Below the pieces are notes generated by a model. That model worked only from the letters and a program-made list of their open reading frames with translations. It did not search any database and had not been told where the DNA came from. Of a stretch of 34,383 nt of DNA, positions 24,923 through 32,867 are shown piece after piece (the first letter of the stretch is position 1; each line of letters opens with the position of its first letter). The translations under genes were made by a program, and so were the position numbers. Source of the DNA: Lachnospiraceae bacterium (lineage in GTDB: Bacteria > Bacillota_A > Clostridia > Lachnospirales > Lachnospiraceae); contig CAAFOY010000077.1 of the NCBI GenBank assembly GCA_900764695.1, positions 1 to 34,383 of the forward strand. Reading direction: 5' to 3'.

Positions 24923-26206
24923 CTACTCCTCTATCTCCTCGAACTTTAATCCATATTCTATAGCATAGACCTCTACAAGAGAGCCTTTAACTCCAACAAT
25001 TGTACATTCAAGAGGTATTGGCTTTTCATCCCGGGAATAACCGGGATTTTTAATCCATACATCATTTAGTATATCTACTTCTCCAGCATAAATAGTTACA
25101 CTATCTAACGAAGTACATCCGGCAAAAACTCTCATCCCCATTCTTTCTAAAGTTTCCGGTAAAACAATATTTTTCAGGCTTGAGCAATTTTCAAATGCAC
25201 AAAATCCAATTGATTTAGTTTTCTTTCCTAAAGTTATACTTTCTAATTTCGTACAATTCATAAATATTTTAGATGGAATTGCTGTAACTTTATCAGGAAT
25301 AACAATATTTGTAATTCCACTTCCATTAAATGCGCTACTATCAATTTCTTCTAAATCATCAGGTAACTGTATACTAGTTAAAGAACTGCAACCCATAAAT
25401 GTCTCTTCACCTATAGTCTCTACACCCGATGGCACATTAACACTCTCTAACTCATAACAATTTTTAAATGCTCTATCACCTATTCCTGTAACACTTTCCG
25501 GTAAAACAACTGTCTTTAAATAATCACATCCTTCAAAAGCTGAACTTCTGACAATCTGAATTCCATATGAAACTACGACTTTCTCTACATCCATATTGTC
25601 CATAAATGCGTCAGAATCAATCAACCACACTTTCACGCCATTAAGTTCATTAGGAACAGTTATTTCTTTATCACTTCCATGATAACCTTCTATTGCATAT
25701 CTTCCATCTAAATCCATCACTATCCATTTCCCTATGGTAATGTTATTGTTCGTTTCTTCTTCATTATCTGTCCCGTTATCAGATGGCCTTTTCGTTGTGA
25801 CTTCTTCTTTTACCGCTTCTTTAGTAATAGATTCTTTAGTAGTAGTCTCATTTACAATTGTATCTTTATTATCATTCTTAATAACATCTTTATTTGTCAC
25901 CTTTTCATTAACTATAATCTTGCATTTTAATACTTTCTTCCCAAATTTAGCATAAATTACAGTTCTACCTTTCTTTACTGCCTTAACCTTTCCTTTTTTA
26001 GTAACTACGGCTACCTTTTTATTCTTACTGCTCCACTTAATCTTAGACTTTGTTCCCTTAACCTTTAAAAATATGCTGTCACCTTCATACATAGCTACAC
26101 TTTTCTTAGTAAGCTTTACCTTAGTGGCTGCGTCAACAGTTACAAATACTGCACATAAGCTAATAATCATTGCAGTTAAAACAACTAAAATTTTTTTCTT
26201 GTTCAT
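24923..26206 (-). CDS. Secreted Ig-like (BIG2-type) and BspA-type leucine-rich-repeat protein
   Basis: 427 residues. A signal peptide (about 1-25, ending near VDA) is followed by a lysine-rich Ig-like BIG2 domain (about 26-98, with IKWSSKNKKVAVVTKKGKV) and a Thr/Lys/Glu-rich linker (about 100-160). A series of LRR_5/BspA repeats then runs to about 415, with the pattern IxxxAFxxCxxLxxVxLPxxVxxIGxxAFxxC (for example VTGIGDRAFKNCYELESVNV). Such proteins in gut Clostridia sit on the surface and bind host or glycan ligands in characterised relatives. No sortase motif is seen. The ATG at 26206, with GGAGGG 4 nt ahead, is preferred to an upstream in-frame ATG. It is divergent from the large beta-helix gene. 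Confidence 0.88.
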   Translation of the reverse strand: MNKKKILVVLTAMIISLCAVFVTVDAATKVKLTKKSVAMYEGDSIFLKVKGTKSKIKWSSKNKKVAVVTKKGKVKAVKKGRTVIYAKFGKKVLKCKIIVNEKVTNKDVIKNDNKDTIVNETTTKESITKEAVKEEVTTKRPSDNGTDNEEETNNNITIGKWIVMDLDGRYAIEGYHGSDKEITVPNELNGVKVWLIDSDAFMDNMDVEKVVVSYGIQIVRSSAFEGCDYLKTVVLPESVTGIGDRAFKNCYELESVNVPSGVETIGEETFMGCSSLTSIQLPDDLEEIDSSAFNGSGITNIVIPDKVTAIPSKIFMNCTKLESITLGKKTKSIGFCAFENCSSLKNIVLPETLERMGMRVFAGCTSLDSVTIYAGEVDILNDVWIKNPGYSRDEKPIPLECTIVGVKGSLVEVYAIEYGLKFEEIEE

Positions 26207-26353
26207 ATACCCTCCATTAATTAATACATTTTTAGTTCCGATTAATTTTAACATAACAATATCGTCTTTGCAACATTTAGTATATGTGACATTTCTTATT
26301 TATATTGCAACTTTTATTTTCCTGGTAACTTGACTAAATTTAATTTATTTTTC

Positions 26354-26382
26354 TTGTATCATTATCTAAAAGCATTTATAAT
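26354..26382 (+). promoter_or_regulatory. Promoter of the tandem beta-helix gene
   Basis: TTGTAT (26354-26359), exactly 17 nt, TATAAT (26377-26382). A GGTTC-AAT-AGAACC hairpin follows in the leader. Confidence 0.6.
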
Positions 26383-26442
26383 TTTATTGGGGTAAGAAAT
26401 AGGTTCAATAGAACCATAATAAAAGTATTGGAGGTAGTACAT

Positions 26443-29400
26443 ATGTACAAATTTTTGCGTGCAACATTATGGACTGTTGTCTTAATGTTGTTTGGCTCTA
26501 CAGTGGCTTTCTGTGCCACTACAGACTTTGGCAATGTAGGTGAACCATCTTATAAACTTGTTCACACTCTAGATTCGTCAGAGGTATTCGTGGCAACATA
26601 TGATGTAACCGATTACGGTGCCGTTGCCGACGGACAGACAGATAACACAAATGTTTTTCAAAAACTTCTAAACAAAGTTGGAGATTTAGGAGGCGGTATT
26701 GTATATGTTCCAAGCGGGCGTTATGCAATAAAAGGCGCTCTTTCCATTCCTAAAGGAGTTACACTTCGTGGTGACTGGCAAAAGCCTAGTCGAAATAACA
26801 GTGCTCCAATTGGGACATTACTTATGGCCTATACAGGACGAAATGGAAATGAACGCACAACACCATTTGTTGAAATGGCTCCTGAAACAGGAATTATGGA
26901 TTTAACAATATGGTATCCTGAACAGGACCCGAATAACATTACTCCATATTCACCAACTATTCGTTATGGATTCAACAATTATTTTGGAAATGAATATTGT
27001 AATACAAAAAATGTCACTTTATTAAACTCATATATTGGCGTTTTATTTAACTATGATAACGGTGGTGCTTCACCGGTAGTTAACGGACTTTATGGAACTA
27101 CATTATGTAAAGCTATAGAAATTGATAAAATAGCCGATGTTGGAAGAATTGAAAATGTAAACTTATCACCTGACTACTGGAAGAATTCAGGTGTTGCAAA
27201 TGCCCCAACTACAACTTCTTTCAACGATTACATGTACAACAATTCAATCGGTATCGTAATGAGACGTAACGATTGGTCATACACATGTAACATTAATATT
27301 AATGGTTATAATATCGGATACGATACAGAAAAAACTTTATCAACTGATGACAATGCTACACCAAACGGCCATCACTATAACTTTGATTTATCCGAATGTA
27401 AAACAGGTATTCATATTAATGCAACTAACTCTGTAGGTATTTTATTTGACGAGATAAATATTCATAATTGTGAAAACGGAATCGTGCTTGGCGAAAACAC
27501 ATCAGATGCAGCACAATTTACAAAAACAACAGTAGACGTATCTAAATATGCTATACAAATTCCTGATACTTCAAGTACAAAACTTACATTTAATTCATCA
27601 AAAGTATCAAGAGGTCGTGTTGCAATTAACAGTGGAACATTTGTTGCAAATAATACAACATTTAGCAACAGTACTCCGCAGATTTATTATGGTACTTCAG
27701 GTCGTGGAAACATAACAGAATGTGCATTTACTAAAGGTCGAAAAATCACAAATAAATCTGTTTATGAATCTACTTTAAGCGATAGTACGGTAGTAACCGG
27801 TGAAGTTTCAGATTTCACTAAAGTAGAATATGACCCACATACACCTGCAAGAACAGTTTTATATAACGCCACTGTTTCGCCATATAATGCCACTACAGAT
27901 TCAAATGATAATACTTCTGCTATTCAGAAAGCATTAAATCAGGCTTCTAATGATGGTGGTGGAATCGTATTTTTACCTAGTGGCAAATACAAAGTTCGTG
28001 GACATTTGACAATTCCATCAAATGTTGAGCTTCGCGGTGCCGTTGATTTATGGAGCGTTCCTCATGGCTCAGGTACTATACTTGAAGCTTATGAAAATAG
28101 AAACAATCCAAACGGAGATTCTTTTATTCAGTTAAAAGCTGACAGTGGAATTCGTGGCATTGTAGTCGACTACCCTGAACAGGTATTTTCCGGAAGTGCA
28201 GACTGGCTTCCGGCAAAGTACCCTTACACAATTCAGGGACAGGGAGCTAATGTTTATATAATTGATTCAGGCGTTCGAGCTGCTTATAAAGCATTAGACT
28301 TATTTACATATAAATGCGACAACCACTATGTTGATTTTTTAGGTGGTCACGCCTTTGATACAGGTGTGAGAGTAGGTGGAAATTCAGTTGACGGAAAACT
28401 TTATAACCTTATGTTTAACGTAATTGTTTATGCCTGCGGAAATGAAAGTAAATTTGGAAGCTTTAGCAATATGCCAAATGGCGTTTCTAACGCACCTTTG
28501 TATTCATATGGGCTTGAGCATTTGGATTTCCTTATTTTAGGTGACTGTGATAACGAAACATTATACAATGATTTCCATTATGGTTCATACCGTGGAACTT
28601 TATTACAAAATGATGGTAATGGCGGTCCTTCCGGTCGTAGTATGGGATTAGGTGTAGACGGTTCTACAAGAGCTGTCTATTGGACTTCAGGTTTAACTAA
28701 GAGTTTTGACTTTGACAATTCCCAGATTGTTTCTATTGGAGACAACAATCCAAAAACTGCTTATTTCTATTCAGAAGAAAACAGCAATTTTAAATCGACA
28801 TTTAATAACTGCGATTTCTGGGGACAACCACAACGTGGACTAATTTTAAATTCAGGTAATTTGACATTATACGGCGCTCATTTTAATAATCCGGGACAAC
28901 AGACATTAGCAAGTGTATCAAATGCATCTTTAAATATTCTTGCAAGTGCTTCTAACCAGAACGGTACCGCATTTGTTGATTCGGGAAGTGAAAAAAATAT
29001 TTCAATATCAGGTTCTATTCTTAATAATAGAAATAATAATGCCGACTCATTTAAATCATTTGACAACAATATGGGACTTGGTTCAACAGTATCTTCATCC
29101 GGTGCTCTTGCTCAGGTTTCAGGACGTGATTCATGGAAAGCTACTGCTTCTAACAATAACAATAATGCTAAGAATGCTTTAGATGGAAATGCATCAACAA
29201 GATGGGATACAAATGGTTCCCAGACCCCCGGTCAATGGTTTATGGTTGACTTTGGAAAAACATTAACATACAACACCATTATTTGTGATGTTGGCTTAAG
29301 TACTTCAAGCGATGCTCCTGCTGCTTATGAAATCTATGTATCTTCTAATGGTACAAATTGGGGAAATGCAATCGCAAGTGGTACAACTACTAACGGAATT

Positions 29401-30213
29401 ATTAAAGTAAATGTTCAAAATTCAAGATATGTCAGAGTTGTTCAGACCGGTTCAAAATCTAACTACTGGTCAATTCATGAATTTTATGTATTAAATGCTG
29501 CCGCAAATAATGACCTTATTTCAGATGAAGATGAGAGTAAAACACCAGAAGAAACTACTACAGAAGAGACTACTAAACCTCAGGAAACTACTACTGTAGA
29601 ACCAACTACTAAGCCTGAAGAAACTACTACTGTTGAACCAACTACTAAGCCTGAGGAAACTACTACCGTAGAACTAAAAGGCGAATTCATTAGTAGCGAT
29701 GTAAAAGTTATAGGCTATCAGATTAGTGCTGTACTTAGAGGTTCAAGAGTACTTTATTCATCTGAATCTACTATAAAAGGGCAAAAAGTTGTTTCATCCG
29801 GTTTAATTTATGGATTTGCTAATGGACCAATAACTAAAGATGTTGTTGTTCTTAATTCAAGCAACAAATACATAGCTTCATATGAAGCTACATCAAAGGG
29901 TATCATCGCTAATTATAATGGCGATTCAGCAACTGCAATTTACTATGCCCGCACAATGACACATAACGGCTATGGTGCTGCAAGATATAATGCAAAATAT
30001 TATGTACGTGCATACTCAGTTCTTGAAAACGGAGCTATTGCTTACAGCGAAGTGTATGACTTCTCATTATATAGCATTGCTGATACATTATACCAGAATA
30101 ACTTAATGCCTACTTATGACGGACATCAATATTTATTCTACAATATATTGACTGTTGTAGACCCTGATTATAAAGAAATTCCTTATAAATGGAATAACAC
30201 TATCAGCAAATAA
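26443..30213 (+). CDS. Secreted tandem beta-helix (pectate-lyase-3/GH55-like) protein with F5/8C domain
   Basis: 1256 residues. A signal peptide (about 1-24) is followed by two related right-handed beta-helix domains (about 50-464 and 469-882). They open alike: DYGAVADGQTDNTNVFQKLL and SDNTS-type DNTSAIQKALNQASNDGGGI, then GGGIVYVPSGRYAIKG and GGGIVFLPSGKYKVRG, and later WYPEQ and DYPEQ. An F5/8 type C (discoidin, CBM32-like) domain (about 890-1019) follows, then a TTE/P linker with a 12-residue repeat (about 1027-1079) and a C-terminal module (about 1080-1256). Two helices in tandem suggest a GH55-type exo-beta-1,3-glucanase, but pectin-active relatives are equally possible by eye. The start has GGAGG 8 nt ahead. 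It would act outside the cell on polysaccharide. Confidence 0.87.
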   Translation: MYKFLRATLWTVVLMLFGSTVAFCATTDFGNVGEPSYKLVHTLDSSEVFVATYDVTDYGAVADGQTDNTNVFQKLLNKVGDLGGGIVYVPSGRYAIKGALSIPKGVTLRGDWQKPSRNNSAPIGTLLMAYTGRNGNERTTPFVEMAPETGIMDLTIWYPEQDPNNITPYSPTIRYGFNNYFGNEYCNTKNVTLLNSYIGVLFNYDNGGASPVVNGLYGTTLCKAIEIDKIADVGRIENVNLSPDYWKNSGVANAPTTTSFNDYMYNNSIGIVMRRNDWSYTCNININGYNIGYDTEKTLSTDDNATPNGHHYNFDLSECKTGIHINATNSVGILFDEINIHNCENGIVLGENTSDAAQFTKTTVDVSKYAIQIPDTSSTKLTFNSSKVSRGRVAINSGTFVANNTTFSNSTPQIYYGTSGRGNITECAFTKGRKITNKSVYESTLSDSTVVTGEVSDFTKVEYDPHTPARTVLYNATVSPYNATTDSNDNTSAIQKALNQASNDGGGIVFLPSGKYKVRGHLTIPSNVELRGAVDLWSVPHGSGTILEAYENRNNPNGDSFIQLKADSGIRGIVVDYPEQVFSGSADWLPAKYPYTIQGQGANVYIIDSGVRAAYKALDLFTYKCDNHYVDFLGGHAFDTGVRVGGNSVDGKLYNLMFNVIVYACGNESKFGSFSNMPNGVSNAPLYSYGLEHLDFLILGDCDNETLYNDFHYGSYRGTLLQNDGNGGPSGRSMGLGVDGSTRAVYWTSGLTKSFDFDNSQIVSIGDNNPKTAYFYSEENSNFKSTFNNCDFWGQPQRGLILNSGNLTLYGAHFNNPGQQTLASVSNASLNILASASNQNGTAFVDSGSEKNISISGSILNNRNNNADSFKSFDNNMGLGSTVSSSGALAQVSGRDSWKATASNNNNNAKNALDGNASTRWDTNGSQTPGQWFMVDFGKTLTYNTIICDVGLSTSSDAPAAYEIYVSSNGTNWGNAIASGTTTNGIIKVNVQNSRYVRVVQTGSKSNYWSIHEFYVLNAAANNDLISDEDESKTPEETTTEETTKPQETTTVEPTTKPEETTTVEPTTKPEETTTVELKGEFISSDVKVIGYQISAVLRGSRVLYSSESTIKGQKVVSSGLIYGFANGPITKDVVVLNSSNKYIASYEATSKGIIANYNGDSATAIYYARTMTHNGYGAARYNAKYYVRAYSVLENGAIAYSEVYDFSLYSIADTLYQNNLMPTYDGHQYLFYNILTVVDPDYKEIPYKWNNTISK
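29578..29675 (+). repeat. 36-nt tandem repeat in the linker of the beta-helix protein
   Basis: Two full copies and a partial third of a unit encoding PEETTTVEPTTK (first copy has Gln for the first Glu). In frame, so copy number can change without loss of the protein. Confidence 0.75.
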
Positions 30214-30265
30214 TTAATATATAAATATTTTATGTATGTAATACCACATCTTATAGTGGCAAATA

Positions 30266-30355
30266 AAAAAGTGTGTAGATTATAATTTACCAATTTTAAT
30301 CATTAGATTTATTAATCTAAATTTAAGATTTGAACTTAAAACCTACACACTTTTT
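30266..30355. terminator. Long-loop bidirectional terminator
   Basis: AAAAAGTGTGTAG (30266-30278) pairs perfectly with CTACACACTTTTT (30343-30355). The 64-nt loop holds AGATT/AATCT and TTTAAG/CTTAAA hairpins. It serves the beta-helix gene and the convergent SdpI gene. Confidence 0.8.
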
Positions 30356-30381
30356 ATTATGTTATATTCAAATAGCTAAAA

Positions 30382-30435
30382 TCACAATTTACTCGCACAG
30401 AAGCGTTTTTCGATGTATAATTCCATTCCCGCCAT
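30382..30435 (-). other. 17-codon open frame downstream of the SdpI gene, probably not translated
   Basis: MAGMELYIEKRFCASKL, with no ribosome binding site. The DNA is more GC-rich than its surroundings and may be a dispersed repeat. Listed because it fills the gap before the terminator. Confidence 0.25.
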
Positions 30436-30485
30436 AATATAAAATAAATCATTGTATTAATTTAACGATATGTAATATCATAGCA

Positions 30486-31124
30486 CTAAGCATTTTTCTT
30501 TTTATACAAAGCATATGAATACGCTGTCGGTACACATACCATTATGATTATAAGTGCAATCATTAACCCTTCTCCAACTTTTCCTAAAAAAGCGCTTACT
30601 GAAAAAAGTATTCCACATATTATCCACAACACACCTGCCATTCTATGAGTTTTATTCCAGTTATCTACATCATTCAAAGTCCATGGCAATTTTATTCCAA
30701 CAGTATAATTCTGTCTGCATTTAGGAAGATAATTTCCTAATACTATAATTAAAATTCCTACTAAAAATATCCAGGTTTTTGTCTCTGGAGGTACTACCCC
30801 TAATGATGGAGCAAAACTTACTATTGATATAATAATAGATGTAACAGGTGCTGTCCATTTTCCAATACCTACAGCAATTTTATTTGTTCCTTCACTTTTG
30901 GGGTCATTATTTATTCCTATATGTACAAATAAATTAATTAGCAGCATAATTATAGGTAATCCAAAACAAACAAAAGCTTTAGAACTATAATCATCTACAT
31001 TTCCTTTCATATCAAAATGTGTTGGAAGCTGCTCCGGTAATCTACTATATAAAATTGCTCCAACAATCATTGGTAAAACACATACTATAGATGTAATTAT
31101 TAATTGTTTTTTGTTCTTTGTCAT
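30486..31124 (-). CDS. SdpI-family membrane protein
   Basis: About 212 residues with six predicted membrane helices. The first half has the DUF1648-type signature SRLPEQLPTHFDMKGNVDDY after helix 1. The second half has the SdpI signature LGNYLPKCRQNYTVGIKLPWTLNDVDNWNKTHRMAG. In Bacillus subtilis SdpI gives immunity to the SdpC killing factor and signals to SdpR; here no sdpC-like gene is present, so only the family is claimed. I chose the ATG at 31124, with CAGGAGG 9 nt ahead. The frame extends further upstream, but that part reads through a duplicated leader. It follows an ArsR/SdpR-like gene, as in sdpRI. Confidence 0.92.
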   Translation of the reverse strand: MTKNKKQLIITSIVCVLPMIVGAILYSRLPEQLPTHFDMKGNVDDYSSKAFVCFGLPIIMLLINLFVHIGINNDPKSEGTNKIAVGIGKWTAPVTSIIISIVSFAPSLGVVPPETKTWIFLVGILIIVLGNYLPKCRQNYTVGIKLPWTLNDVDNWNKTHRMAGVLWIICGILFSVSAFLGKVGEGLMIALIIIMVCVPTAYSYALYKKKNA

Positions 31125-31190
31125 CTTTAATTTCCTCCTGAATAATATATATTGCCCGCCCTTTAGTCGGTAGCTAATTGACGGAAACAT

Positions 31191-31214
31191 TTAAAAAAAA
31201 TGAACTTCGTTCAT
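31191..31214 (-). CDS. Possible 7-residue leader peptide (MNEVHFF)
   Basis: The first copy of the duplicated leader places AGGAGG 7 nt before an ATG. The frame is MNEVHFF and stops. Its first six codons lie in a hairpin (31197-31217, AAAATGAAC-TTC-GTTCATTTT on the plus strand) followed on the coding strand by Ts. It may be a translated leader whose ribosome affects the hairpin, or an accident of the duplication. Confidence 0.3.
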   Translation of the reverse strand: MNEVHFF

Positions 31215-31217
31215 TTT
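31197..31217 (-). terminator. Hairpin with T-run between the two leader copies
   Basis: A 9-bp stem with a 3-nt loop followed on the minus strand by about eight Ts. It would limit read-through from the ArsR-type gene into the SdpI gene. Confidence 0.55.
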
Positions 31218-31294
31218 GTTTCCTCCTGAATAATATATATTGCCCGCCCTTTAGTCGGTAGCTAATTAACGGAAACATTTATATAAAATAAACT

Positions 31295-31603
31295 TTATTC
31301 TTTTTGTTTTTTATCCTTTTTAGCTTCCTCACTTTTAGATTCCGCTCCTCCAAATTGTGAAAGCCACAATATCATCTCTTCCATAACTGAAGTGTTAAGC
31401 TGATAATATACAAAGTTCTTTTCTTTCATCTCAAATACTAATCCCGCTTTTTTCAACTGATTCAAATGATAAGACATTGTTGCTCCGGTCAAATCAAAAT
31501 ATTCTCCTATCTCTCCTGCCGACATAGTTTTATCTCTTAACAGAACAAGGATGTCTCTTCTAACCGGGTCTGACAAAGCCTTAAATGTTTCATGAAATCC
31601 CAT
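31295..31603 (-). CDS. ArsR/SmtB-family repressor, SdpR-like
   Basis: 102 residues. The winged helix covers about 5-80: FKALSDPVRRDILVLLRDKT, then MSAGEIGEYFDLTGATMSYHLNQLKKAGLV, and the wing with KNFVYYQLNTS. No metal-binding CxC is present, as in SdpR. The C-terminus is charged (KSEEAKKDKKQKE). Its place directly before an SdpI-family gene gives the sdpR-sdpI arrangement known in Bacillus, in which SdpR represses the pair. A set of inverted TCTATTTAGAT sites upstream is the probable operator. The start at 31603 has AAGGGG upstream, weaker than usual here. Confidence 0.9.
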   Translation of the reverse strand: MGFHETFKALSDPVRRDILVLLRDKTMSAGEIGEYFDLTGATMSYHLNQLKKAGLVFEMKEKNFVYYQLNTSVMEEMILWLSQFGGAESKSEEAKKDKKQKE

Positions 31604-31623
31604 TTATTCTGCCCCTTTCTCAT

Positions 31624-31721
31624 TCTATTTAGATAAAATTCTAATTAGAACTTTATCTAAATAGAGTGTATCACTAAGCATATAAAAAAGCAATATCTAT
31701 TTAGATTTTTTTCTAAATAGA
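31624..31721. promoter_or_regulatory. Operator-like array upstream of the ArsR/SdpR-type gene
   Basis: CTATTTAGATAAA/TTTATCTAAATAG (31625-31637, 31652-31664) flanks the palindrome TTCTAATTAGAA (31639-31650). A second, perfect 18-bp inverted repeat lies at 31688-31705 and 31712-31729. TCTATTTAGAT appears at 31624 and 31696 and in reverse at 31655 and (one base different) 31711. Confidence 0.6.
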
Positions 31722-31752
31722 TATTGCTTAGAATAAAGAACCTTACAGTTCT

Positions 31753-31835
31753 AATCTATTTAAAGCAACAGGCTGCTAAAGTTATTGAACGATTGCTCGT
31801 CGTAAAAAAGCCTTATTGCTTGTTGTAAATAGATT
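31753..31835. repeat. Third inverted pair of the same half-site
   Basis: AATCTATTTA (31753-31762) and TAAATAGATT (31826-31835) enclose about 63 nt with inner AAGCAA/TTGCTT and GGC/GCC pairings. The remaining sequence to 31975 shows no gene. Confidence 0.4.
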
Positions 31836-31975
31836 ACCAATGCCAACACATTTAACACTTATTACAATGTATGCAAATCTCTTCTGTTTGTGATTTAACA
31901 AGAATTATTTTTTTGATTTTACACTTAATATTTCCATGCCCACATATTACAACATACCCGATGCTTCAAATTAAA

Positions 31976-32776
31976 TTAATCCTGATAATCCATATATTTG
32001 AGAGGGTCTTTTGGTTTATTTTTCTTTGTTACCTGGAAATATAAATTATCTCCTTCTTTTTCATAACTTGATGTTGGTTTATTTACATAGCCTATTACAC
32101 TACCTGCTTCTACAGTCTGTCCAACCTCATACTGTGGGTTTATTATCTGTCCATAAGTTGCAAAATAGTCATTTCCCATAGCAACTTTCATATAAACTCC
32201 ATATTCATCATTTTGTCCTAATTCAGTTACCACACCCTTTGCCGCTGCTTTTACTTCGGCACCTTCTTTACTTTGGATGGCTATCGCAGGACTGCATTTG
32301 TACTCATCAAGAGTTGAAAAGTAAACTGTATTTTCCATATTATATTCCAGTAAAATATTTCCTTCTACAGGCCAGAGCAATTTACTGTTTTTATTGAATT
32401 TTAAATTGCTTACAACTGCTGCTGCCTCTGAAGAAAGTCCATACATATTATCTTTTTCATCCATATTTGATGCTGTATTTTCCTCTACAACCTTAGCAGT
32501 TGTAGGTTCTTCATTTACAATTTTAGTTTCTCCTTCATAACTTGAAGCTTCTTCCTCTGCCATACTTATTCTGTCACCTTCTGTTGTAACTTCTTTGCCT
32601 AAAGCATTCTGAGCAGCTTCAATGTTTTCAGAATCTACTGTTGTCTCAACCTTTGCAATTTTTTTTACATTAATTGTCTTTTCGTCTTTTTTCTGACCAA
32701 TATAATAAGTACCCGCCGCAACCATGGTAAGTGCAACAAAGCACACCACTAATGAGGCCATAAATTTTTTGTCCAT
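31976..32776 (-). CDS. spoIIQ: SpoIIQ-like degenerate M23 (LytM) protein
   Basis: About 266 residues. One N-terminal membrane helix (about 4-24) is followed by a Glu/Thr-rich stalk (about 30-115) and a LytM fold (about 130-255; LLWPVEGNILLEY, GAEVKAAAKGVVTEL, YGVYMKVAMGNDYFATYGQ, YEVGQTVEAGSVIGYV, LYFQV). All three metal-ligand positions are changed: the H and D of HxGxD read S and A (CSPAIAI), and HxHF reads NLYF. It should therefore not cut peptidoglycan. SpoIIQ acts in engulfment with SpoIIIAH, and its partner SpoIID lies directly upstream here. Start uncertain: 32776 is preferred, 32794 is possible. Neither has its own ribosome site, but a short upstream frame does. Confidence 0.75.
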   Translation of the reverse strand: MDKKFMASLVVCFVALTMVAAGTYYIGQKKDEKTINVKKIAKVETTVDSENIEAAQNALGKEVTTEGDRISMAEEEASSYEGETKIVNEEPTTAKVVEENTASNMDEKDNMYGLSSEAAAVVSNLKFNKNSKLLWPVEGNILLEYNMENTVYFSTLDEYKCSPAIAIQSKEGAEVKAAAKGVVTELGQNDEYGVYMKVAMGNDYFATYGQIINPQYEVGQTVEAGSVIGYVNKPTSSYEKEGDNLYFQVTKKNKPKDPLKYMDYQD

Positions 32777-32780
32777 AAAA

Positions 32781-32813
32781 CTATCGCATGTCATATTTTA
32801 TAAAATAATCCAT
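32781..32813 (-). CDS. Possible leader ORF MDYFIKYDMR before the SpoIIQ-like gene
   Basis: AAAGGAGAGC sits just before this ATG, the only good ribosome site in the gap. The 10-codon frame ends 4 nt before the ATG at 32776, in another frame, which would suit translational coupling. Confidence 0.35.
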   Translation of the reverse strand: MDYFIKYDMR

Positions 32814-32867
32814 GCTCTCCTTTCTTTAACTTTGTTATAGTTAAAGTATGGACCAAAATATTATTTT

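Larger units (their letters stand above)
31131..31281 (-). repeat. Duplicated 63-nt leader between the ArsR-type gene and SdpI
   Basis: 31131-31193 and 31219-31281 are identical except for one base. Each copy contains GCTACCGACTAAAGGGCGGG and ends in an AGGAGG ribosome site. The 25 nt between them hold a terminator-like hairpin. Confidence 0.9.

Noticed and set aside
30486..31190. Longer SdpI start at 31190
   Set aside because: The extra N-terminus would be translated from the duplicated leader and lies before the AGGAGG site used at 31124.
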